From positions 5,377,501 through 5,441,500 of the forward strand of contig CP033464.1 in NCBI GenBank assembly GCA_007833815.1: 64,000 nt of DNA, read 5' to 3'. The position numbers and the translations under genes are program-made. Of the stretch, positions 8,872 through 17,073 are shown in pieces. Every line of letters begins with the position of its first letter. Position 1 is the stretch's first letter. The notes under the pieces were generated by a model that saw only the letters and a list, made by a program, of their open reading frames with translations, was not told the DNA's origin and did no database searches. The DNA is from Brevibacillus laterosporus (GTDB taxonomy: Bacteria > Bacillota > Bacilli > Brevibacillales > Brevibacillaceae).

Positions 8872-10539
8872 CTATAGATCGGTCTCCGTATCCTCATCCA
8901 CTACCGCAAAGTTATACCAAACAGACCGTGAAAACTCTTCTCCACGCTCGTTAATTCCGGTGATTTCCAAGCAAATGTTGTAAACACCTGGTTCCTTAGG
9001 GGCTTTAAAAGTTCCCGTAATCTCATCATCTTTTTGCTTTATTTTCAAATAGTCATCCGCCACCAAAAGTTGTCGATTCTTTGTTTCGATTATGCTCACA
9101 TTAGCAATTCCCTGTTTCTTAACAGTGGCTTCAGGTAGTTCAATCCGTAGCTCTCCTTGTTCACCAGGTTCATAGATTTTTTTGTCACTTACCACTTCCA
9201 TTGGTTGTTCACTTTCTACTTGAGCGAACATGAAGTAGGCATCTTTTTTGCCTGAAGCGACAAGTTTCCACTTCCCTTTTTCTGGCTCATCGATCTCGAA
9301 CCCATTATGAATAGCACTTGCAAACAGATGTTCGGATCTAGTGGAATCACTTTCTTCTTCGTTCTCTTCGTTGCTACGCTGTTTACCCGACTTGCTGATC
9401 TCTAGTTTTTCTGGAGTATACTCCTTGCCAGATGGGCTAATTAGCTTTACTTTTGTCTTTTCATTCGCTGTCATAACATCTACTATAATTTGACTAACTC
9501 CGCTTTCTAGCATGAAAGTATCCTGCGTTTTTCCGCTGATTTCCCCACCTCTTAAAATAGTATTGCTCACGGTTGAGGTTGGAGTACTTTCTTCTTCATC
9601 CATTTGATATTCTCTCTCTGTTTCCGCCGCTAGTTCTTGTTTTACTCCCTTCGAGCTTTTACTTATATTGGCCTCCACCTCTGCCCACACGTGTTTAGCA
9701 TCGGTCATACTGGAATGGGAAATATCTTTAGTAAATGTTTTGATTCCATAGGGTAGGCCAAATGCGGATGTGACAGTAACCGCTCCATCGTCTTCTCCTG
9801 GTAAAACAGCATGGGCAAACCAATACGCTGTAAACATACCATCATCACCAGTGCCTGCCGCCATATAGGTTTTGGTTTTGTTTACATCGCTTCGATTATC
9901 CGTTTGGTTGCGGAAATTGGCCATATATGACGTTTGCAAGGAGTACACCGCGTCGTCTTTTTTACCTAGAATATCTGCAAGCCAAGAGAACCAAGAAGAG
10001 TAGGCAATGTCTGCCAGCTCCGACCCCTTATTAGGAGTAGCAAGCTGGTGAACAGTATGGACGTAAGGGGCTGCTCCATAATGTAGAAGGGCTGCTTGTG
10101 TATCAATACCGCCTTTCGAGTGAGCTACGATTGCAATTTGTTTTACTTTGTAATTATCTGCTACTTTTTTAATTACTTCAGCCAGCTTCTGTCCATTTGT
10201 ATGCATGTTGCCACCCTCACCATCAGCATCTCTTAATTGAACAAAAGCAGTCCGATAACCAGAGTTGTATGCTGCTTCGTATAGCCCTCCGTCCCGATAC
10301 CACGTTTTATAATTCGAGTGAAGACCTTGAACGAATAAAATGACAGGCTTGTCCTGCGAAGCGTTAGGTGGAACAGCCCCTGTGTACCAGTCACCAAAAG
10401 CACCATTGGGATTGTCATCGTGTAGGGTAGGCGCAGGTGCAGCGGCTAACGCTTTGGTGGAAAACATTGTTGCAGGTAATAGAAAGCTAGAAGTTAGAGA
10501 AATACAAATTAGAGCATGATACAGCTTAGGGATGCGCAT
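8872..10539 (-). CDS. secreted lipase/esterase, alpha/beta-hydrolase
   Basis: The enzyme should hydrolyse ester bonds outside the cell. A signal peptide covers residues 1-33 (ends TKALAA). The hydrolase domain (about 50-300) has the oxyanion strand PVILFVQGLHSNYKTW, the nucleophile elbow AHSKGG (Ser near 141) and a likely catalytic His in DISHSS near 275. The form HSKGG with the following GIDTQAALLH resembles PGAP1-like and triacylglycerol-lipase families. Residues 320-555 form a beta-rich C-terminal part with two repeats of the pattern seen in pre-peptidase or Ig-like domains (VSQIIVDVMTANEKTKVKLI; EPGVYNICLEITG). The start follows AAGGAGTG. Transcription looks monocistronic. The substrate is not predictable. 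Confidence 0.85.
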   Translation of the reverse strand: MRIPKLYHALICISLTSSFLLPATMFSTKALAAAPAPTLHDDNPNGAFGDWYTGAVPPNASQDKPVILFVQGLHSNYKTWYRDGGLYEAAYNSGYRTAFVQLRDADGEGGNMHTNGQKLAEVIKKVADNYKVKQIAIVAHSKGGIDTQAALLHYGAAPYVHTVHQLATPNKGSELADIAYSSWFSWLADILGKKDDAVYSLQTSYMANFRNQTDNRSDVNKTKTYMAAGTGDDGMFTAYWFAHAVLPGEDDGAVTVTSAFGLPYGIKTFTKDISHSSMTDAKHVWAEVEANISKSSKGVKQELAAETEREYQMDEEESTPTSTVSNTILRGGEISGKTQDTFMLESGVSQIIVDVMTANEKTKVKLISPSGKEYTPEKLEISKSGKQRSNEENEEESDSTRSEHLFASAIHNGFEIDEPEKGKWKLVASGKKDAYFMFAQVESEQPMEVVSDKKIYEPGEQGELRIELPEATVKKQGIANVSIIETKNRQLLVADDYLKIKQKDDEITGTFKAPKEPGVYNICLEITGINERGEEFSRSVWYNFAVVDEDTETDL

Positions 10540-10770
10540 TGATTTTCACTCCTTATTCATAATAATACTTTAATTTACATATTCTCCCTTCTTTATTAAA
10601 ATGTCAATAATTTTTCGAATATTTAATTTTAAATTAATGTTATTCATTTTTCCTATTCACCTGATTCGTAGTATCCTCTTCTAAAAACTAGTTTTCTTCC
10701 CCAATCTTTACGCACTAAAGTCTTCGTTTTCCTAATGTAAGAAAAAATATTATTTACACCGATTTACGAA

Positions 10771-10813
10771 AAAAACATCCCACTCCACCTTTGACGGTAA
10801 AACAGGATGTTTC
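10771..10813 (-). terminator. intrinsic terminator
   Basis: AAACATCC pairs with GGATGTTT just past the stop of the small DUF4367-like gene; A- and T-runs on both sides allow either direction. Confidence 0.6.
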
Positions 10814-10816
10814 TAC

Positions 10817-11080
10817 TTATTTTGCTTTCTGAAGGTCCTCTGCCATTTTTAACAGGTCTTGCTTTGTAATATCTTTCGAGAAAGTCCACACGTTGTAACC
10901 TAAACTAGTTCCATTTTTAATCCAACTAATTCGTTTATGCATATCTCCATCTGGCATTTTCATGGTTGTATAGGCTGCTTCATTATCTCCTACCATTACT
11001 TTTTCAGCATTATCGTGGTTGCCACCTTCTTGTAAAATTCTAAGAAAAAGTGGGAGAATCAAAGCAGTAGCTGCATTCAA
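10817..11080 (-). pseudogene. C-terminal fragment of a DUF4367-like protein
   Basis: The 87-residue frame opens with TTG and has no ribosome site. Its second half (KRISWIKNGTSLGYNVWTFS, then KQDLLKMAEDLQ) resembles the end of DUF4367 domains, found in lipoprotein-like or anti-sigma-associated extracytoplasmic proteins. The typical domain is longer, so the 5' part seems lost. It has its own terminator, which suggests it was once a working gene. Confidence 0.5.
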
Positions 11081-11180
11081 AATGATACCGAGATAAGATT
11101 TGCAACTGGAGCAAAGAATCCAATTCCTTTTTACTAAGTTATATGTAAATAGATATCAAGCTTGCTTTACCATCACATAT

Positions 11181-11222
11181 AAAAAGCACCCCTGCCAACA
11201 AAACTGGCTTGGGTGCTTTCAA
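11181..11222 (-). terminator. intrinsic terminator after pgpA-like gene
   Basis: AAAGCACCC..GCCA pairs with TGGC..GGGTGCTTT around a short loop, about 80 bases past the stop of the yutG-type gene. Confidence 0.75.
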
Positions 11223-11300
11223 CTTTCAGCATTCCGTGATTCCACGATTTCAAGATTTCGTACGCTCACATTTGTTCAACATAAAATGGTGCGTAATGCC

Positions 11301-11903
11301 TTATCCTGCCTGATCAGAGGCCTTATTAGCTTGCTGACCTGCCATTTCAATGTTAATTCGTAATTGATCTGATTCTGCTTCCTCTCCCGCTGCTTTTGTC
11401 TCTTCTTCATCGCGTAGTCGATGCGCCATTCGACTGGAAGCATTAGCGGCTATGCTACACACCATGTCGTCCAAAAACGTATTTACTTTACCTTCTGTTT
11501 TATTATCAAGCTGTTTAATGATGCCAATTTTTTGTTTATCTAGATGTCCAAATGTTGTTACAGCAATGCTACCATAGCCAAAAACGGAACCTAGTGCTAA
11601 TGTTTCATCACAGCCAAAAAGACCCTCGTCACTTGCGATTATGGATTGCAAAGGTTCAGAAAGCAAACCTTTTTCAGCCAATTTATCCAGTTCGATGCCC
11701 ACTAAAATGGCGTGTTGAATTTCACGTTTTTCTAAAACGGCCTGAACACTTTCAATACACGGTCCCATGGCCAGAGTAGGATAATAGGGCGATTGCATCG
11801 CGTGCACGATTTCCGCAATAGCCTCAATCGATACTCCTCGTTCTGTCAAGCTGGCTAAAGCTGCATCTCTAACTTGTTTACTGTGTACCCTCTTGATTTT
11901 CAT
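11301..11903 (-). CDS. yutG: phosphatidylglycerophosphatase A-like protein (YutG family)
   Basis: The family removes phosphate from phosphatidylglycerophosphate in phospholipid synthesis; Bacillus YutG is the soluble PgpA-type relative. Recognisable stretches are REIQHAILVGIELDKLAEKG, a DEGLFGCDE acidic loop, YGSIAVTTFGHLDKQ and NTFLDDMVCSIAANASSRMAH. I start at 11903, where TAAGGAGG lies 9 bases before the ATG; an upstream in-frame ATG lacks a site. The product has 200 residues. Its C-terminal tail (about 170-200) is Glu/Gln-rich and unusual. It is monocistronic, with a terminator behind it. Confidence 0.85.
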   Translation of the reverse strand: MKIKRVHSKQVRDAALASLTERGVSIEAIAEIVHAMQSPYYPTLAMGPCIESVQAVLEKREIQHAILVGIELDKLAEKGLLSEPLQSIIASDEGLFGCDETLALGSVFGYGSIAVTTFGHLDKQKIGIIKQLDNKTEGKVNTFLDDMVCSIAANASSRMAHRLRDEEETKAAGEEAESDQLRINIEMAGQQANKASDQAG

Positions 11904-12156
11904 AAAGCCAACCTCCTTACACAAATGAGTGGCAAAATAATGAATACATATTATATAGTATCATATTCTGCTTAGGTTGCGACTCTCTATGCTGGTAGAT
12001 CAAGCCATCTTACTTGCTTTCTTTACCAGATTTACAATGCGTGGTTATCTTTTTTCGGATGTAACACGTGATCAGAAAAGTTTGAGCCCATTTCCTTTTT
12101 GCCGTCCCCCTCCTACATACAGTAAAATACGATTATCTAGCAAAGGAGGTTATCCC

Positions 12157-12885
12157 ATGTCTTCCCCTCAGACACCAAAAGGTAGCTTGTCAGAAGTGAC
12201 TCTCTCTAGTCAACATCTGGGCACTACGGAAACACTGCTTATTTATACACCCCCTTTTTATTCACCGCTGTATTCTTATCCAGTATTATACGCTCAGGAC
12301 GGACGAGATTACTTGAGCTTGGGACGCCTGCCAGGTATGCTCGACAGTATGCTGGACAAAAGGGAAATCCAGAATCTCATCGTAGTATTTATTCCCGTTG
12401 AACTGGAGAAACGACGTTCGCGTTATCACCCAGATGGCGAGGAATTTGATGCCTATATTCGATTTATGGCTGAAGAAATAGTACCCTATATGGATAAACA
12501 TTACGCAACCGAGCCATTAAGCGGTGGACGAACCCTGATTGGTGACTCCCTCGGTGGTACGGTTTCCTTGGCAACTGCTATCCGTTATCCCCATACATTT
12601 GGTAATGTGGCCTCTCAATCTGGAGCTCTGTATGATTCCTTTTATACATTGGCAGAAAATAGCCATTCCCTTGAGCAATTATCTCTTTATCTGGAGATTG
12701 GAACAAAAGAAACGGCTGTCTCTACAAGCCGTGGTATTATCGATCTGTTTACCCCGCACCAACGCTTTGTAGAATTGTTACAACGAAAAAAGGCCACCTT
12801 TCACTTAGAACTAAGCGAAGGCGACCATACATGGGAACATTGGCAAGCCCATTTGCCACAGATTATTCGTTATTTTTACTCATAA
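12157..12885 (+). CDS. yjcH: esterase family protein, YjcH/Fes-like
   Basis: This 242-residue alpha/beta-hydrolase belongs to the esterase-D/enterochelin-esterase group. It has VLYAQDGRDYL near the start, the nucleophile elbow GDSLGGT (Ser near 130), an acidic site in the region around LEIGTKE and a C-terminal SEGDHTWEHW holding the His. The start at 12157 follows AAAGGAGG; upstream in-frame sequence has no site. In Bacillus, yjcH lies with yjcG and yjcF, and both are found just downstream here, which supports the name although spacing and order differ. No signal peptide, so it acts in the cytoplasm. Substrate unknown. Confidence 0.8.
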   Translation: MSSPQTPKGSLSEVTLSSQHLGTTETLLIYTPPFYSPLYSYPVLYAQDGRDYLSLGRLPGMLDSMLDKREIQNLIVVFIPVELEKRRSRYHPDGEEFDAYIRFMAEEIVPYMDKHYATEPLSGGRTLIGDSLGGTVSLATAIRYPHTFGNVASQSGALYDSFYTLAENSHSLEQLSLYLEIGTKETAVSTSRGIIDLFTPHQRFVELLQRKKATFHLELSEGDHTWEHWQAHLPQIIRYFYS

Positions 12886-12919
12886 CAGATAGAATATAGA
12901 TAACCTCAAAATGATAGCT

Positions 12920-13087
12920 TTATTCTCCCGCGGAAGGGTCTGTCGGATCGCGTAGTTGCGAACGAGCAGCTCCATTGGTTACAACCGTTTTATCGCTTTT
13001 AAGAATAGCCCAAATCATAGTAAAAAGAAGCACTAGTAGCATCATAATTCCTAAAAAAGCGTAGGTCATCATCACAGCACTTTTCAT
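12920..13087 (-). CDS. small membrane protein, 55 residues
   Basis: An ATG at 13087 follows AAAGGAGGTGTACTAT, a strong ribosome site. The product starts MKSAVMMTYAFLGIMMLLVL and has one membrane span (about residues 7-28), a short KSDKTVV basic stretch and a polar tail ending DPSAGE. It is on the strand opposite to its neighbours, between the yjcH-like and yjcG-like genes. I do not recognise it. Good ribosome site, a span and a coherent tail make it a likely real gene that length cut-offs would miss. Confidence 0.7.
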   Translation of the reverse strand: MKSAVMMTYAFLGIMMLLVLLFTMIWAILKSDKTVVTNGAARSQLRDPTDPSAGE

Positions 13088-13230
13088 ATAGTACACCTCC
13101 TTTTCCAGTAGTTTTTCCTGAAAAAGGTAGGTATATACAAGACAACTGCAACATTATACACCGAAAGAATTTTCTGTTAAAATAGAAAAAAGCTTTTAAA
13201 GGGTATTTTATGTGAGGAGGATGGTTTTCC

Positions 13231-13737
13231 ATGAAGTATAGTATCGTACTTTTCCCATCAAAAGAAGTGCAAGAAGTCGCCAACTCATACCGTAAACGGT
13301 ACGACCCTGCCTATGCCTTGGTCCAGCCATATATCCGGTTAAAAGAGGCATTTGAAGCGGAAGATACACAGATTGCCACCTTGTCGACTCAATTGGAAGA
13401 CATCGTGCGATCAACTCCATCTTTTTCTATTAATTTCCATCGAGCTTCTACGTTCCATCCTACAACAAACGTTATTTTTCTTTCTTTCCAGAACAAAGAA
13501 GCTGTTGAAGACTTACATGCTAAAATTTTGAAATACTTTGGGGATCATCAAGAGGAGTATGTCTTTGTGCCTCATCTGACCATAGGACGTAATCTAAGTG
13601 AGTCAGAATTAAAGGATATTGTTGATCAGTTAGCCATGATGAAATTTGATCTTCCTTCCGAAATAACAGAGTTGCATCTAATTAAAGAAGAAGCTAATGG
13701 TAAGTGGTCAATTGTAAAAAGCTTTCCTTTGGCCTAA
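13231..13737 (+). CDS. yjcG: 2H-type phosphoesterase, YjcG family
   Basis: YjcG proteins belong to the 2'-5' RNA ligase-like (2H) superfamily with two H-x-T/S motifs. Here SINFHRASTF and FVPHLTIGR mark the two halves; the first copy is degenerate (H-R-A), the second is HLT. Length is 168 residues, as in Bacillus. The start MKYSIVLFPSKEVQE follows GGAGG. A terminator lies behind, then a yjcF-like acetyltransferase on the same strand. The natural substrate is unknown. Confidence 0.85.
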   Translation: MKYSIVLFPSKEVQEVANSYRKRYDPAYALVQPYIRLKEAFEAEDTQIATLSTQLEDIVRSTPSFSINFHRASTFHPTTNVIFLSFQNKEAVEDLHAKILKYFGDHQEEYVFVPHLTIGRNLSESELKDIVDQLAMMKFDLPSEITELHLIKEEANGKWSIVKSFPLA

Positions 13738-13758
13738 CCGTTTTCGACATGCTATGAT

Positions 13759-13794
13759 AAAAACAGGCCATGCTCGTCATGGCCTGTTTGTTTT
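13759..13794 (+). terminator. intrinsic terminator after yjcG
   Basis: AAAACAGGCCATG pairs with CATGGCCTGTTT, followed by a T-rich run. Confidence 0.85.
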
Positions 13795-13866
13795 ATGAAC
13801 ACAACGTAACAGACCTTACATCCTATGAGAAAACAGTTGCCTTTGTAACTATTGGAGGGAAGTCAG

Positions 13867-14310
13867 ATGTATAGCATTCGCCAAGTAAGCACGGAAAAAG
13901 AATTACAAGATGCCTTGTATGTTCGACGGGTTGTTTTTATAGAAGAACAACAGGTACCAGAAGATCTTGAAATCGATGAGCACGATCAGCTCTCTACTCC
14001 AACAACTCACTTTGTTGCCTATCACGATAACGAACCCGTAGCAGCTGGACGTCTTCGGCCTTTTGAAGAAGGGGTTGGGAAAATTGAACGAGTTGCTGTG
14101 AAACAAGAGACGCGCGGGACAGGCCTTGGCCGTGATTTGATGATGCATATGGAAGACATCGCTGTCCAGCAAGGATACTCTACACTAAAACTCTCGGCTC
14201 AGGTACATGCTCAACCGTTTTATGAGAAATTGGGGTATGTGGGCTTTGGTGAGATTTTCGATGATGCCGGTATTGATCATATCATGATGAAAAAACAGTT
14301 ACATGAATAG
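13867..14310 (+). CDS. yjcF: GNAT acetyltransferase, YjcF-like
   Basis: The family moves an acetyl group from acetyl-CoA to an amine. The 147-residue product has RRVVFIEEQQVPEDLEID, typical of the ElaA/YjcF branch, and the CoA-binding motif QETRGTGLGRDLM (motif A), then FYEKLGYVGFGE near the end. I choose the ATG at 13867, 6-7 bases after GGAGGG; a TTG further up overlaps that site. Together with yjcG and yjcH it forms the set known from Bacillus. Substrate unknown. Confidence 0.85.
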   Translation: MYSIRQVSTEKELQDALYVRRVVFIEEQQVPEDLEIDEHDQLSTPTTHFVAYHDNEPVAAGRLRPFEEGVGKIERVAVKQETRGTGLGRDLMMHMEDIAVQQGYSTLKLSAQVHAQPFYEKLGYVGFGEIFDDAGIDHIMMKKQLHE

Positions 14311-14325
14311 TAACTTGATCATAGT

Positions 14326-14360
14326 AAAAACACGCAAGAGAAGCTCTCTTGCGTGTTTTT
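14326..14360 (+). terminator. intrinsic terminator after yjcF
   Basis: AAAAACACGCAAGAG pairs with CTCTTGCGTGTTTTT; bidirectional, also usable for the converging PHP gene. Confidence 0.85.
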
Positions 14361-14394
14361 CATTTATGACATTTTATTTGCATGCAAATCCAGC

Positions 14395-15243
14395 TTACTT
14401 TTTTTGTCGTAATGCCGCTAGCTTCCGCATCTTTTCAACAGCCTCACCAGACGTGCCATGAGTACCTAGTGGTGCATGGAATGTCTTATTTTCGCGATAT
14501 CCATGGAAATCGGAACCACCTGTAATAATCAAGCCGTACTCTTCTGCTAATTGACGGTAAATCGCCTTATCTTCCTCTTGGTTATCTGGATGATTAATTT
14601 CGATGCCATCCAGTCCGTAGACAATCAATTCTTCCACCAATTCATTGTTATGATATAAGCCTGGGTGAGCAATGACTGCCACGCCACCTACTTTTTTGAT
14701 CATGTTGATAGCTACTAACGGCTCGATCCGCTCTACATTTACATAAGCGGCGCCACCTTCTCCTAAATACCTCTGAAAAGCATCATCAATAGATGTAGCA
14801 AGCCCCTTTATCACCAATTCTTCTGCGATGTGTGGACGACCGATGTTTTTATCATCCGAGGTTTTGCGACGGTACACATCTTCTACCGTGATATCTAGTC
14901 CTATCTCTTGCAGACGTGCTATTAATTTCAAATTACGTAGATGACGAACATCACGTAACCCTGCTAATGCTTCATGGAAAGTCGAATCATCAAACGGAAT
15001 ATAATAACCCAGGATATGAATGTCTTTTCCCTCGTGAGCTGTACTAATCTCAACACCAGGTATCACTTCTACGCCTAACTCGATCCCTTTTTGAATCGCT
15101 TCTGCTACCCCGGCAATTGTATCGTGGTCGGTAATAGCAACAGCGCTGAGACCTGCATCCTTAGCGAGCTGCACGTTCTCTGCTGGTGTCGTTGTTCCGT
15201 CTGATGCCAACGTATGGGTATGTAAATCACATGAAATCTCCAT
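14395..15243 (-). CDS. PHP-domain phosphoesterase (YciV/TrpH-like)
   Basis: The product has 282 residues and is a polymerase-and-histidinol-phosphatase domain. Metal ligands appear as DLHTHTLASDG (residues 6-16), TDHDT (about 38-42), the Glu in VIPGVEIS, VIAHPGLY and GGSDFHG near the end. Relatives of this branch act as 3',5'-nucleoside bisphosphate phosphatases or short-RNA 5'-3' exonucleases (RNase AM). It starts behind a GAGGTGATT site. It converges on yjcF and shares its terminator. No operon partner seen. Confidence 0.85.
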   Translation of the reverse strand: MEISCDLHTHTLASDGTTTPAENVQLAKDAGLSAVAITDHDTIAGVAEAIQKGIELGVEVIPGVEISTAHEGKDIHILGYYIPFDDSTFHEALAGLRDVRHLRNLKLIARLQEIGLDITVEDVYRRKTSDDKNIGRPHIAEELVIKGLATSIDDAFQRYLGEGGAAYVNVERIEPLVAINMIKKVGGVAVIAHPGLYHNNELVEELIVYGLDGIEINHPDNQEEDKAIYRQLAEEYGLIITGGSDFHGYRENKTFHAPLGTHGTSGEAVEKMRKLAALRQKK

Positions 15244-15455
15244 AAGTAATCACCTCGATTTTAAAAAACTTAAATTGACTCTGCGATGGCAGTCTTATGC
15301 GAAAAAAAGCCCGTGTTGTAAGCGAGCCTACGTTACCACTTTTAAAGATAAAAATTCCGAAACGATCCTTATCCAAGAAAAAGCAGTCTGAAAAAATGAG
15401 CGCTTACATATAACTGAATTTATAAACAGAAAAGGAAAGCAAGGAGGGAGTCTTT

Positions 15456-15821
15456 GTGCAACTTGAATGCGATGCTTTAGTAGGTATGGTTCAGCCTCTG
15501 TGGTATGTAGATAAAACGCTTTTGGATCAAGGTTTCCGTAGGAGCAATAGCCAAGATTCACCCACCTATAACGCCATGATCTACGATTCATCAACAGGCA
15601 TGACCTATCATTTACGAATTCCCACCCGCCTTACAGTCATCAACGAATTTGTCGAAGAGGAAACGATAAAAATCGGCTCCCCTTATTTAAAACTAAAGAT
15701 GGCCTCACGAACGTCCCGAGAAGGTCTATTGATTCCCCGGGCAATAAAGGTGGCAGCGGAACATAAGCTGGCGGAAATAGCCGATTATTTAGGAAAGCCC
15801 CATCAAGAAGCCGCTCAATAA
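15456..15821 (+). CDS. conserved hypothetical protein, possibly YugN-like
   Basis: A GTG at 15456 follows AAGGAGGGAG. The 121-residue product has YNAMIYDSSTGMTYHLRIPT, IKIGSPYLKLK and a helical end (AIKVAAEHKLAEIADYL). The order YxLRIP, then an acidic strand, then IG-P-L is reminiscent of the YugN-like family of unknown function, but I am not sure. No signal or membrane span. It is transcribed divergently from the PHP gene. Confidence 0.6.
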   Translation: MQLECDALVGMVQPLWYVDKTLLDQGFRRSNSQDSPTYNAMIYDSSTGMTYHLRIPTRLTVINEFVEEETIKIGSPYLKLKMASRTSREGLLIPRAIKVAAEHKLAEIADYLGKPHQEAAQ

Positions 15822-16004
15822 AGCATTAACCAGCTCTCTCATCATAACATAAACGCTTTTCACTCTACATAGGCGAGGTGATTTTGTGCACATTACACAT
15901 CTATCTTTTCAAAAATAAATATGTTCTTATCCATTTTTTACAAACAGCAATCGATTTCTCTCTAGGCAATAACTAATTCTTCCTTGCTTATGAAGTCCCA
16001 TCAC

Positions 16005-16717
16005 CTATCCCATAAAGGCAGTACGAAATAAGACATAACTTGTCATATTCTGGATAGTAATGCCTCGTTTTTCACAGATCCATGTTAAGCCTTCTTCTAA
16101 TGTAGCTGGTTGCACGCTAAACCCTTCCTCAATTTCCCCTAAAATCTGTTGATGATATTCTTCATTATAAGTTAGCGTTGAAAAAACATCCGTCTCAAGC
16201 ACTTCATTTCCAGGTAGATATCCTTGATAGCTGGTTTGTTACAAGCGTTGAACACTCCTTATGGTTTCATCTGCAGCAAAACAGATACCATCCACAACAA
16301 GACCAAGTTGATTCCAGCTATGTCCCGGCAATCAGATAAGATCGGCTCACCATCCTCTGGCAATATTTCATCTACACGTGAGGATTCTGCTAACAAAAAT
16401 TTATTACACAACTCAGGTAGTGGAGTTGATCCCATACCAAGATAAATAGGTTCTAACATTGGGTTTCGAATAATGGCTTCTTCCAGAGCTGGAGCATACA
16501 CTATTGCATGTGGATATTGCTGAAGTAAATAATGATTACCACCAAAGTGATCCGCATGTGAATGTGTCTTTATAATGGCATACAAGGGCTGAGACAATTC
16601 GTCCAACCCTTTCTTTGTTTTTTTTGCTGTTTGTGTATCCAACCCGGAGTCAATCAACACCGCTCCTTTTTCTGTTAACACGATGCCAATATTGACACTC
16701 CCGGGAAAATAACCCAC
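16005..16717 (-). pseudogene. metallo-beta-lactamase-fold hydrolase, broken
   Basis: The front part (16259-16717) has GYFPGSVNIGIVL and the zinc motif KTHSHADHFGGNHYLL (HxHxDH). Near 16310 the frame runs off into junk; the correct continuation LVVDGICFAADET lies one frame over, then meets a stop (SVQRL). A third piece (16005-16202, with TLTYNEEYHQQ and TLEEGLTWICEKRG) carries the usual C-terminal helices. At least two frame changes are needed to restore it, so it is inactive. The family includes glyoxalase II-like hydrolases. A further gene scrap lies just upstream. Confidence 0.8.
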
Positions 16718-17073
16718 TCTTTCTTATGACATTCCTTTATTTCATGGAAAGTGTGTTAGAGCCGCCTAAATAAACAACCACTCCTGTCAGAGAGTCAGGC
16801 TACGTTAATGAATACATGCATGATTTCCAGAAAAAAGGAGCCACAGCGATGCATGTAGCTTTTTCTTGCCAAGATTAGAGATATCTGGTTTTGACTATCC
16901 AATTCCCCTGCTGGTATACTTATGTGTAAACATTTTATAAAAACTGCCTATGCCTTGGCATGGAAACATGTCATCTTTTGTCCAAACGTTCATAATCTAC
17001 AACATCATATATAAATTCAACGAAAGATGGAGGTGAGTTCTCCCCTTCTACAAGCTAGAGGTGGAGAAACTAT
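16718..17073. other. intergenic region with a gene scrap and a leader
   Basis: Plus-strand codons around 16780-16878 read TPVRESGYVNEYMHDFQKK, then GATAMHVAFSCQD and a stop, without a start codon: a small gene remnant of unknown family. After it comes a promoter (16891-16920) and a 150-base leader for the transporter gene. The leader contains a short frame (MEVSSPLLQARGGETIW) that overlaps the transporter start in another frame. Confidence 0.5.
16891..16920 (+). promoter_or_regulatory. sigma-A type promoter for CNNM/CBS transporter
   Basis: TTGACT, an 18-base spacer and TATACT lie about 150 bases before the transporter start, leaving a long untranslated leader. Confidence 0.65.

Noticed and set aside
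12999-13283. Minus-strand 94-residue frame
   Set aside because: It overlaps the better supported 55-residue gene in another frame and the start of yjcG.
16921-17073. Magnesium riboswitch in the leader of the CNNM transporter
   Set aside because: The leader is long and has small repeats, but I could not match the M-box or other known motifs.
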